A stretch of 23,989 nt of DNA, taken from positions 2,894,851 through 2,918,839 of the forward strand of contig NC_011138.3 in the NCBI RefSeq assembly GCF_000020585.3. Reading direction: 5' to 3'. Source of the stretch: Alteromonas mediterranea DE. GTDB taxonomy: Bacteria > Pseudomonadota > Gammaproteobacteria > Enterobacterales > Alteromonadaceae. The notes beneath the pieces were generated by a model. That model ran no database searches and was not told where the DNA came from. It was given only the letters and a program-made list of their open reading frames with translations. The position numbers and the translations under genes are program-made. Below, piece after piece: positions 16,999 to 23,989 of the stretch (position 1 is its first letter; each line of letters begins with the position of its first letter).

Positions 16999-17628
16999 TC
17001 ATAGTGTTATGTCCTTAAACACACAAGCGTTACTATCACCATCGTTGGGGTTACAACGTGAGTTGAGCGTATATATTTGATTTCCTGATGAGGCAACTGG
17101 CCAGGTTAGCAATATTTCTACCCTAGAACCTGCACTACAGCTATAAATGTCAGCGTTATTGGTGTCATCACAGGAGACCGACACCTTCGTTTGAGGGTTG
17201 GTTTGCACTGCCGAGCAAGATAGGGCCCAGCCATCGTAAGCGGCCATTTGGATTTCGCTGCAGGTTTGCCCTTCGCAATTGGGAATATCAGCGGGTCTCG
17301 ATAGACAGCAGCCGTGATAGGGATGAGAAGCATTCGAACAGCTTAGACCTGAAAAGTTATAAGTCGTATTTGAAAAGTAGGCGTTATTCGCTACCATGCC
17401 ATCGCCTACCGTAGCAGGCCGCGCTGCAGCTCTTAAACGTTCAGCAACCTGCGCAGCAACCATTTCAGCTTGCGTACGACTAATGGCATCCTTGTTAGCG
17501 AATGAACCAGTAAATTGTAATGCAGCAACGCCAAGCAAGCCTACCGCCAGGATAAATAGCGTGATTAAGATCTCTATCAGACCTACACCCGTTTGTGCGC
17601 GAATACCACTTCCTTTTGCTCGCTTCAT
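16999..17628 (-). CDS. pilV: Type IV minor pilin PilV
   Basis: This prepilin of about 209 residues has the PilV-typical site QTG|VGLIEILITLFILAVG (Gly-14, Val+1, Glu+5), then LLGVAALQ, and a body with many cysteines (CC, CEGQTC and others). That suggests several disulfides after export. In-frame ATGs at 17661 and 17649 are alternatives. I prefer 17628 because AAGGTGATA directly precedes it and the leader is then 14 residues. It is the first gene of the pilV-W-X-Y1-E transcript and the I-type member of the tip priming complex. Confidence 0.91.
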   Translation of the reverse strand: MKRAKGSGIRAQTGVGLIEILITLFILAVGLLGVAALQFTGSFANKDAISRTQAEMVAAQVAERLRAAARPATVGDGMVANNAYFSNTTYNFSGLSCSNASHPYHGCCLSRPADIPNCEGQTCSEIQMAAYDGWALSCSAVQTNPQTKVSVSCDDTNNADIYSCSAGSRVEILLTWPVASSGNQIYTLNSRCNPNDGDSNACVFKDITL

Positions 17629-17715
17629 TATCACCTTTTCAGCTTTCATTACCTTTGCCATATACCTAGTGTTTCGCTTGGTGTTATCACCAATTTAGTA
17701 TAGTAAGACAAAAGC

Positions 17716-17744
17716 GTACTATGCTGGGTATCGTTGGTTATCAA
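17716..17744 (-). promoter_or_regulatory. Possible pilV operon promoter
   Basis: On the minus strand TTGATA (17739-17744), a 17-nt spacer, then TAGTAC (17716-17721). The -35 is a good match and the -10 poor. A TATACT at 17697-17702 is a better -10 but lacks a -35. The true start site is undecided. Confidence 0.25.
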
Positions 17745-17944
17745 AACGTATAATTTTAACAATCCTTTCTCATCGATTGGATTAGCGTGCCATTACCTAG
17801 CTTCTATGTCGTTTCACATCTGCATTACACGTTTAATGCCCTTCAATGCGGAAGATCACGGTACTTAAACAGAGGGATTCATAGTTTACTATGACCAGGC
17901 TCATCACGGAAAACGCCATCTACGTTACGTTTTAGTCACTTATG

Positions 17945-17963
17945 ATAATACCTAAGGTATTAT
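17945..17963. promoter_or_regulatory. 19-bp perfect palindrome
   Basis: ATAATACCT, a central A, then AGGTATTAT: nine perfectly matched bases on each side. A centre of a single base makes a hairpin unlikely, so a dimeric DNA-binding protein site is more probable. It lies about 285-335 bp upstream of pilV and 43 bp beyond the ispH terminator. Confidence 0.5.
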
Positions 17964-18005
17964 TATCTATCCGCAAGTGATTGAAATACCAGTAGACAAA
18001 AGCAT

Positions 18006-18039
18006 AAAAAAACACCGCAACGAAGTGCGGTGTTTTTTT
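18006..18039. terminator. Bidirectional rho-independent terminator downstream of ispH
   Basis: Seven A (18006-18012), stem CACCGCA / TGCGGTG (18013-18019 with 18026-18032), 6-nt loop, then seven T (18033-18039). It is a textbook terminator on both strands. On the minus strand it ends the ribF-ileS-lspA-fkpB-ispH series 26 nt after the ispH stop, separating it from the pil operon. Confidence 0.95.
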
Positions 18040-18064
18040 AAGTTCAAATAGGCTTTATGGGGTA

Positions 18065-19009
18065 TCAGACTACTTGTTTAACCCTTAATTCTTTCGGTAC
18101 AGCAAACTCTACGTTTTCTTCACGCCCTGAACGCTCAGAAGCTGAAACAGCCCCCCACGCTTTAAGCTTGTTTACCACACCCTGCACCAATACTTCGGGG
18201 GCAGATGCGCCAGCGGTAACGCCAATATGTTCAATACCTTCTAGCCACTCTTGCTGTATACAGTCGGCATCAGCGATTAAGTAAGCCTTCGCACCAATTT
18301 TTTCCGCTAACTCTCGAAGGCGGTTGGAATTAGAGCTGTTCTGTGCGCCAACCACTAACAGTACCTGACAGTCTTGCGCTAAATCGCGCACCGCGTCTTG
18401 GCGATTCTGCGTGGCATAGCAAATATCATCTTTTCTCGGGCCATTGATTTTTGGAAACTTAGCGCGAAGGGCGTCGATAACATCGGCAGTATCATCAACA
18501 GATAACGTAGTTTGGCTGCAATAATAAAGGTTCGTTGGGTCTTTAACTTCCAATGTTGCCACATCAGCCTCAGACTCTACTAAATAAATACCGCCTTCGT
18601 CATTACTGTATTGGCCCATAGTCCCCTCTACTTCGGGGTGACCGGCGTGACCAATTAAGATACATTCAGTACCTGTTTTACTAGCGCGGGTTACTTCCAT
18701 ATGCACTTTTGTGACTAATGGACAGGTTGCGTCAAACACCTTAAGGCCGCGATTTTCCGCTTCCTTTCTAACCGCTTGCGACACGCCGTGGGCAGAGAAA
18801 ATCACAATGCTATCGTCTGGCACTTCATGAAGCTCATCCACAAACAGCGCGCCGCGCTCACGTAATCCGTCTACTACGAATTTATTGTGCACAACTTCGT
18901 GGCGCACATAGATGGGCGGCTCAAACATTTCAAGCGCCCGTTCTACAATAGTGATAGCTCTGTCTACGCCCGCACAGAAACCACGAGGGTTAGCTAAATG
19001 TATCTGCAT
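18065..19009 (-). CDS. ispH: 4-hydroxy-3-methylbut-2-enyl diphosphate reductase IspH
   Basis: IspH is the last enzyme of the MEP isoprenoid pathway. It reduces HMBPP to IPP and DMAPP with a [4Fe-4S] cluster. The three cluster cysteines are at C12 (PRGFCAGV), C96 (DATCPLV) and C197 (DICYAT), the same numbers as in E. coli. The substrate-binding histidines lie in HEVVHNK and [10 protein letters not shown]. It is 314 aa, the normal length. It begins 2 nt after the fkpB stop and is the last gene before a strong terminator. Confidence 0.98.
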   Translation of the reverse strand: MQIHLANPRGFCAGVDRAITIVERALEMFEPPIYVRHEVVHNKFVVDGLRERGALFVDELHEVPDDSIVIFSAHGVSQAVRKEAENRGLKVFDATCPLVTKVHMEVTRASKTGTECILIGHAGHPEVEGTMGQYSNDEGGIYLVESEADVATLEVKDPTNLYYCSQTTLSVDDTADVIDALRAKFPKINGPRKDDICYATQNRQDAVRDLAQDCQVLLVVGAQNSSNSNRLRELAEKIGAKAYLIADADCIQQEWLEGIEHIGVTAGASAPEVLVQGVVNKLKAWGAVSASERSGREENVEFAVPKELRVKQVV

Positions 19010-19011
19010 AA

Positions 19012-19479
19012 CTAGTTTCCACCTTGAGCTGAAGCGCCAGGTTTAACATCAATAATTTCAACATCAAAAATAACGGTTTGGCCCGCTAACGGGTGGTTAA
19101 AATCAACCGTTACAGAGTCGCCCGCTGCACTTCGAATGATACCTGGAATTTCGGTGCCATCAGGCTGAGAAAAAGCTAAAATCATACCTTCCTCAACGTT
19201 TAAATCAGCGCCAAAACGACTTCTATCCATGTAGTGAATATTATTAGGATCGGGTTGACCAAACGCGTCTTGAGGGCCTAACGTGAAAGCCTTTTTGTCG
19301 CCTTTCGCAAGACCAAGTAGACACGCCTCAAAATTTGGCGTTAGGCTACCGTCACCCATCACCATTTTGGCGGGTTTATTGTTTACGCGCGTACTATCAG
19401 CGGCAGAACCATCTTCTAGCTTCAAATCAAAGTGAAGAATGACTTCGCTGTCAGCGCCAATTACTAATGAGTCTGTCAT
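19012..19479 (-). CDS. fkpB: FKBP-type peptidyl-prolyl isomerase FkpB (SlpA)
   Basis: This 155-aa cytoplasmic prolyl isomerase is related to SlyD but has no His-rich tail. The FKBP core is seen in [16 protein letters not shown] near the N-terminus and [18 protein letters not shown] near the C-terminus, with the insert-in-flap region ([13 protein letters not shown]) between. It aligns with E. coli FkpB along its length. As in E. coli it sits between lspA (14 nt) and ispH (2 nt), so it is part of the same transcript. A GGATAGG precedes the ATG closely. Confidence 0.95.
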   Translation of the reverse strand: MTDSLVIGADSEVILHFDLKLEDGSAADSTRVNNKPAKMVMGDGSLTPNFEACLLGLAKGDKKAFTLGPQDAFGQPDPNNIHYMDRSRFGADLNVEEGMILAFSQPDGTEIPGIIRSAAGDSVTVDFNHPLAGQTVIFDVEIIDVKPGASAQGGN

Positions 19480-19493
19480 AACCTATCCAAATA

Positions 19494-20042
19494 CTACTTA
19501 ATGGTTTCGCTACTATTTGCAGAGCCTGCTTTTGACTCCGCACCGTTTTCTTCACTTTTCTTGTCGCCATTTTTAAACATGTCGATAATAAGTAAAGCCG
19601 CGCCTATAAATATTGCGCTGTCGGCAATGTTAAATGCTGGCCAGTGGTAATTATTTACGTAGAAATCTAAAAAGTCGATGACATAGCCATGAACTAGACG
19701 GTCGTAAACGTTACCTAGTGCTCCACCTAAAATAAAGGCAAAGGCAACCGGCAGCATTTTTTGCGAGCGAGGTGACTGCTTAAGCCACCACAAAATCACT
19801 ACACTTACCACAACAGCAATGGCAGTGAAGAACCAACGCTGCCAGCCACCCGCATTTTCTAGAAAGCTAAATGCGGCACCGTAGTTATGAACATACGTGA
19901 AGTTAAAAAACGGTAACACTTGAATCGACTGATAAAGCGACATAGTGTCGATGACCGTATATTTGCTCCATTGGTCTAGGATAAACGCTAACGCGCTTAT
20001 CCATAGAAATCGCAATCCAGTTTCGCGAAAAAGCTTAAGCAT
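19494..20042 (-). CDS. lspA: Prolipoprotein signal peptidase LspA (signal peptidase II)
   Basis: This inner-membrane aspartyl protease of 182 aa cleaves lipoprotein signal peptides after lipid attachment. Four hydrophobic segments are visible. The conserved stretches are [10 protein letters not shown] (52-61), [11 protein letters not shown] with the first conserved Asp region, VIDFLDFY with D123, and FNIADSAI with D141; the last two match the catalytic pair of the family. The start at 20042 overlaps the ileS stop by 8 nt. An ATG nine codons upstream is possible but would extend the overlap and lacks support. The hydrophilic tail after about residue 155 is longer than in E. coli. Confidence 0.96.
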   Translation of the reverse strand: MLKLFRETGLRFLWISALAFILDQWSKYTVIDTMSLYQSIQVLPFFNFTYVHNYGAAFSFLENAGGWQRWFFTAIAVVVSVVILWWLKQSPRSQKMLPVAFAFILGGALGNVYDRLVHGYVIDFLDFYVNNYHWPAFNIADSAIFIGAALLIIDMFKNGDKKSEENGAESKAGSANSSETIK

Positions 20043-22854
20043 AATGACGCGTTTCCCCGTCACCATCAATGTTCGTCACACAGCGGCCACACAGTTCTTC
20101 GTGTCCTTCGTGTGAACCAACATCTTCGCGATGATGCCAGCAACGTACGCATTTTTCGCCGTTTGCCTTATTTACAGTTAACCACAAACCGTCGACGCTT
20201 GTCGCTTTAGCACCAATTGGCGCGCTATCTACTTTAGTCAGCGTTACGCCTGATGTAATAAGCACAAAGCGAAGCTCGTCTTCTAGTTTGTTCAATACGT
20301 CGTGTAGCGACTCTGTTGCATAGAGCTCAATACTCGCTTCCAGAGAGCCACCTAGCTCACCATCTTTACGTGCCTGTTCCATCGCCTGGTTTGCCGCGTC
20401 TTTTACGCTTAGTACTTGATGCCAAAGGTTATCGTTAAATGTCTCACTTTGGGTGAAACCGTTAAGACCTTCATACCAGGTTTCAGTAAACACAAACTCG
20501 CTGCGCTCACCCGGTAACGTTTCCCAGATTTCCTGTGCAGTGAAGCTCATTACCGGCGCCATCCAGCGAACAAGCGCTTCAACAATATGGTACATCGCCG
20601 TTTGACAAGAGCGCCGTGCAAGACCATCAGCTTTAGCGGTGTATTGACGATCTTTAATAACGTCTAAATAGAATGAGCCCAGCTCAATTGAGCAGAAGTG
20701 CATAAGCTTTTGCGACACAACGAGCAAATCGTACTTTTCGTATGCTTCAATCAGCTCTTCTTGTAGCGCCTTGGCACGGGCAACAATCCAGCGATCCAGT
20801 GCTACCATCTCGTTTTCTGCTACCGCATCTTCAACGTTGAAGCCATTGAGGTTTGCAAGAAGGAATCGTGACGTGTTGCGTACACGGCGATACGCATCTG
20901 CGGCCCGCTTTAGAATTTCATCCGATACCGCTATTTCACCGCGGTAATCAGTCGACGCAACCCATAAACGAAGAATATCAGCACCTAGTTTGTTGGTAAC
21001 TTCCTGAGGGGCTACAACGTTACCTACCGATTTCGACATTTTTCTGCCGTGCGCATCTACCGTAAAGCCGTGGGTTAACACTTCTTTATATGGCGCGTGA
21101 CCGTGCATGGCGGTTGACGACATCAATGATGACATGAACCAGCCACGGTGTTGGTCTGAACCTTCAAGGTATAAGTCAGCAGAAGCCGGAATGTCATCGC
21201 GGCGGTCTACGACAAAGTAGTGTGTTACGCCTGAGTCAAACCACACATCTAAGGTGTCGGTAACTTTGTCGTAGTTATCTAAATCACTGCCTAGTAGCTC
21301 GGCGTCATCTAAATCCCACCACGCTTGAATACCTTTAGATTCTACTTCAAGCGCCACTTTTTCCATTAACGCTGAAGACTCTGGGTGAATTTCGCCGGTA
21401 AGTTTATGAACGTACAAAGGAATGGGGACACCCCACGTACGTTGGCGTGAAATACACCAATCAGGACGACCTTCGACCATTTTTTCAATGCGGTTTTGGC
21501 CCCAGTCTGGGATCCATTTCGTTTGTTTGATTTGTTCAAGAGATTCAGCGCGTAGCCCTTTCTTGTCCATGCTGATAAACCACTGAGGGGTAGCGCGGAA
21601 AATAATAGGCGTTTTGTGGCGCCAGCAGTGTGGGTAGCTGTGCTCGTATTTTACGTTTAATACAAGGTTACCCTTTTCTTTCACCGTCTCAATAATTTCA
21701 TCGTTAGCTTTAAATACAAACTTGCCTGCGAATAACGGGGTGTTTTCAAGGTACACACCATTGTTACCTACCGGATTATAAACTTCGATATCGTATTGCT
21801 TGCCAACGTTGAAGTCGTCAACACCGTGGGCAGGTGCGGTGTGTACACAGCCAGTACCTGATTCAGTGGTGACGTGGTCGCCTAGAATCAGTGGTACTTC
21901 AAGGTCTAAGAACGGGTGATTAACTTTAAGCTTATCAAGTGCTTCACCGGTACAGGTTGCCACTTCACGGAAATCTTCTACGCCGTAACGGTTCATACAA
22001 CTTTCAAGCAGGTCTTGCGCTACTACCAACCATTCGTTTGATGGCTGCACTTCAACAATTGCGTAGGTAAGTTCAGGGTGTAAGCTAATTGCACGGTTTG
22101 CAGGTAGCGTCCACGGCGTGGTAGTCCAAATAACAACGCCAGCTTTGTGAGCGGTTAAATCAGCTTCAGACACGCCAAACGCTTCTGCAATAGCCGCCAC
22201 ATCAGCCACTGGGAACTTAACGTCGATTGCCGGTGATACTTTATCTTTGTATTCAACTTCTGCCTCAGCAAGTGCAGAGCCGCAATCAGTACACCAATGT
22301 ACTGGCTTAAAGCCTTTCTCTAAGTGACCAGAGTCAACAATTTTACCTAGCGCTCGAATAATATCGGCTTCAGACTTGAAGTCCATGGTTTTGTAAGGGT
22401 TATCCCACTCACCAAATACGCCTAAGCGTTTGAAGTCAGCCATTTGACCGTCAATTTGCTTTTGTGCATATTCGCGACACTTTTGGCGAAATTCAGCCGC
22501 AGTAACTTTCTTACCTGGCTTACCTACTTTCTTTTCTACCATCAATTCGATTGGCAGACCGTGACAGTCCCACCCTGGAACGTACGGAGAATCGAAGTCG
22601 GAAAGGTTTTTCGACTTTACAATAATGTCTTTAAGAATTTTGTTAACCGCGTGACCAATGTGAATATCGCCATTAGCATAAGGAGGACCATCGTGAAGAA
22701 TAAATGGCTTTTTGCCTTTTTTCGCTTCACGAATTTTGCTGTATACCCCTTTTTCCTGCCAGTCTTTAAGCATTTTCGGCTCGCGCTGAGCAAGGTTACC
22801 GCGCATCGGAAACGCAGTTTCTGGGAGGTTCAGTGTGGCTTTGTAATCACTCAT
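20035..22854 (-). CDS. ileS: Isoleucyl-tRNA synthetase IleS
   Basis: This 939-aa class I aminoacyl-tRNA synthetase charges tRNA-Ile and edits Val. The ATP-binding motifs are HIGH at 65-68 (within [10 protein letters not shown]) and KMSKS at 605-609. The editing domain includes [13 protein letters not shown], and the C-terminal zinc module carries CVRCW and CGRCV. It aligns from the first residue with E. coli IleS (MSDYK...TLNLPET). No good ribosome-binding site is seen before the ATG. The 3' end overlaps lspA, and ribF lies 236 bp upstream. Confidence 0.98.
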   Translation of the reverse strand: MSDYKATLNLPETAFPMRGNLAQREPKMLKDWQEKGVYSKIREAKKGKKPFILHDGPPYANGDIHIGHAVNKILKDIIVKSKNLSDFDSPYVPGWDCHGLPIELMVEKKVGKPGKKVTAAEFRQKCREYAQKQIDGQMADFKRLGVFGEWDNPYKTMDFKSEADIIRALGKIVDSGHLEKGFKPVHWCTDCGSALAEAEVEYKDKVSPAIDVKFPVADVAAIAEAFGVSEADLTAHKAGVVIWTTTPWTLPANRAISLHPELTYAIVEVQPSNEWLVVAQDLLESCMNRYGVEDFREVATCTGEALDKLKVNHPFLDLEVPLILGDHVTTESGTGCVHTAPAHGVDDFNVGKQYDIEVYNPVGNNGVYLENTPLFAGKFVFKANDEIIETVKEKGNLVLNVKYEHSYPHCWRHKTPIIFRATPQWFISMDKKGLRAESLEQIKQTKWIPDWGQNRIEKMVEGRPDWCISRQRTWGVPIPLYVHKLTGEIHPESSALMEKVALEVESKGIQAWWDLDDAELLGSDLDNYDKVTDTLDVWFDSGVTHYFVVDRRDDIPASADLYLEGSDQHRGWFMSSLMSSTAMHGHAPYKEVLTHGFTVDAHGRKMSKSVGNVVAPQEVTNKLGADILRLWVASTDYRGEIAVSDEILKRAADAYRRVRNTSRFLLANLNGFNVEDAVAENEMVALDRWIVARAKALQEELIEAYEKYDLLVVSQKLMHFCSIELGSFYLDVIKDRQYTAKADGLARRSCQTAMYHIVEALVRWMAPVMSFTAQEIWETLPGERSEFVFTETWYEGLNGFTQSETFNDNLWHQVLSVKDAANQAMEQARKDGELGGSLEASIELYATESLHDVLNKLEDELRFVLITSGVTLTKVDSAPIGAKATSVDGLWLTVNKANGEKCVRCWHHREDVGSHEGHEELCGRCVTNIDGDGETRHYA

Positions 22855-22888
22855 AAAATTGTATTATCCGGTTACCTTAGTTTTCACC

Positions 22889-22906
22889 CAATGCGGTAGC
22901 GCATTG
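22889..22906 (-). promoter_or_regulatory. Hairpin in the ileS leader
   Basis: CAATGCG / CGCATTG, 7-bp perfect stem, 4-nt loop, about 35 nt upstream of the ileS ATG. No T-run follows it. It may be a leader structure in the ribF-ileS gap (22855-23090). I saw no convincing T-box or other known tRNA-sensing element, which would be unexpected in this group anyway. Confidence 0.4.
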
Positions 22907-23090
22907 TAAAGGCGATATTCATTTTGCGATGTTTATTTGCAATATTGCGTTGTTCTGGCAGAGGCAAGAGCAACTTAACGTGTTTTAGCACAGTGATGAT
23001 GTTGAGCGGCTACTTCAATAAGAGACGAAGCTCTGTTTGAAAAATGAACCCAATACGCGCCATTACGGTCTGCGACTTTATCACGTTTAA

Positions 23091-23989
23091 CTATGCTAAT
23101 AACAGACGGGCTTTCGCCGCATCTGCTTGAATTTGGTCTTTTAATGCCTCAAACGAAGCAAATTTAATTTCATCTCTAATTTTTGCCATCGGAAAGACAG
23201 TAATTGGTTTTCCATATAAGTCAGATGACAAATCGAAAATATGTACTTCCAGCTGATTTCTGACACCGTTTAGCGTCGGGCGAGTGCCAATGTTGGCAAC
23301 CCCATTAAAGTGTTTTCCATCCACATCAACGCGCACCGCGAATACTCCGTGAATTGGCGTTTTTTGACGCTTTAACATTACATTAGCCGTTGGAAACCCA
23401 ATAGTACGACCCTTTTTCTCGCCGTGAACTACCCTGCCATGAATAGCAAAGGGGCGGCCTAACATTTCTGTTGCCAGCCCAAAGTCGCCGTCAGCGAGCG
23501 CCTCGCGCACCGCTGTCGAGCTTATACGGTGAGCATGCATGGTAAAGCTATGGGTACTCACAACGTCGAAACCGTATTGTTCGCCAGCAGCTTGAAGCAT
23601 TTTAAAGTCGCCTTTGCGACCATGCCCAAAGCGGAAATCGTCACCTACAACTAAAAATTTTACGCCCAGTTTGTCCACCAGCAAATCGTGAACAAAGGTG
23701 TCCGCACTTTGTTGAGCAAACTGAGCGTTAAATCGAACCGCCAGTAGCCTATCCACGCCCTGCTGTCGCAATAATTCATATTTTTCACGAAGTGGACTGA
23801 TGCGCGCGGGCGCTTTATCAGGCATGAACACTTCTTCAGGCTGTGGTTCAAACACCATAACGGTGGCAGGAAGCGAAAGCGACTTTGCCTTTTCAAGCAC
23901 ATTGGCCAGTACAGCTTGATGACCACGGTGTACGCCGTCGAACTTGCCAATAGTGAGCACGCACCCTTTGTGATGCGGTTTTACATTGT
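23091..23989 (-). CDS. ribF: Bifunctional riboflavin kinase / FAD synthetase RibF, 5' end missing
   Basis: RibF converts riboflavin to FMN and then FAD. The N-terminal nucleotidyltransferase shows GKFDGVHRGHQ and the FEPQP and GDDFRFG motifs. The C-terminal kinase has GRTIGFPTANV and GVANIGTRPT. The reading frame stays open to the right edge: the last codons read NVKPHHKGCVLTIG, which aligns with residues inside E. coli RibF. The GTG at 23960 is therefore an internal codon, and about 10-15 N-terminal residues lie outside the window. The normal neighbour order ribF-ileS-lspA is kept. Confidence 0.97.
   Translation of the reverse strand, partial: NVKPHHKGCVLTIGKFDGVHRGHQAVLANVLEKAKSLSLPATVMVFEPQPEEVFMPDKAPARISPLREKYELLRQQGVDRLLAVRFNAQFAQQSADTFVHDLLVDKLGVKFLVVGDDFRFGHGRKGDFKMLQAAGEQYGFDVVSTHSFTMHAHRISSTAVREALADGDFGLATEMLGRPFAIHGRVVHGEKKGRTIGFPTANVMLKRQKTPIHGVFAVRVDVDGKHFNGVANIGTRPTLNGVRNQLEVHIFDLSSDLYGKPITVFPMAKIRDEIKFASFEALKDQIQADAAKARLLLA

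Larger units (their letters stand above)
17662..18064. other. Gene-free region upstream of pilV, downstream of ispH
   Basis: About 400 bp without a credible coding frame. It holds a hairpin TTGGTG / CACCAA (17678-17693) close to pilV and an inverted repeat ATAGTA / TACTAT flanking 17703-17722. It also holds a TCATAGT / ACTATGA dyad (17879-17894), a 19-bp palindrome (17945-17963), and the ispH terminator (18006-18039). The density of symmetrical sequences suggests regulator binding upstream of the pilus operon. Confidence 0.55.

Noticed and set aside
7447..17628. Type II secretion pseudopilin operon
   Set aside because: The H/I/J/K-like subunits could suggest GspH-K, but there are no gspC-G or gspL-M genes, and PilY1 plus PilE identify this as a type IV pilus locus.
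22444..22899. 151-codon plus-strand frame opposite the start of ileS
   Set aside because: It is antisense to the highly conserved catalytic domain of IleS, and its translation shows no known domain.
23958..23960. GTG as the start codon of ribF
   Set aside because: The frame is open to the window edge and the upstream residues (HKGCVLTIG) align with internal residues of known RibF, so the gene is truncated by the window rather than starting here.

Overview
This looks like chromosomal DNA of a marine gammaproteobacterium, most likely Alteromonas or a close relative in the Alteromonadales. I infer this from moderate GC, protein sequences close to but distinct from E. coli/Shewanella, and conserved neighbourhoods (rpoE|nadB, ygfZ|sdhE-ygfX, ribF-ileS-lspA-fkpB-ispH followed by pilV-W-X-Y1-E). 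No mobile element, integrase, CRISPR array, tRNA or rRNA was seen. The genus is an inference; no database was consulted.

Layout. 1-2165: the 5' part of rpoE (minus strand, running off the left edge), with a convincing sigma-E-type autoregulatory promoter, diverging from nadB. 2239-3911: a minus-strand run sdhE - ygfX - MaoC-like hotdog hydratase, diverging from ygfZ (plus). 4100-5706: ygfZ and slyD, closed by a strong bidirectional terminator. 5806-6983: a minus-strand nadE-glnB pair joining NAD synthesis to the PII nitrogen sensor. 6984-7446: about 460 bp without a gene but with several dyad elements.

7447-17628 is a 10-kb type IV pilus minor-pilin locus built of two convergent sets. The plus-strand set is a FimT-like gene followed by four overlapping or nearly overlapping genes that mirror E. 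coli ppdA-ppdB-ygdB-ppdC (H, J, K and I-type minor pilins). One PilE-like gene is inverted inside it. The minus-strand set is pilV-pilW-pilX-pilY1-pilE, with the large PilY1 tip adhesin. PilY1 has a von Willebrand A domain split by two tandem homologous beta-rich modules, and several calcium-binding loops. The minus set has no H-type (FimU/FimT) subunit of its own, so one of the plus-strand FimT-like proteins may complete it.

17629-18064: a gene-free stretch of about 435 bp with palindromes and a terminator. 18065-23989: the minus-strand housekeeping series ribF (5' end outside the window), ileS, lspA, fkpB and ispH, covering flavin cofactor synthesis, isoleucyl-tRNA charging, lipoprotein signal cleavage, a peptidyl-prolyl isomerase and isoprenoid synthesis.

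Most of the window is well-known gene families. The parts that merit a second look are the doubled minor-pilin locus, the PilY1 architecture, the odd processing site of the last plus-strand pilin, and several unexplained palindromes in the non-coding gaps.
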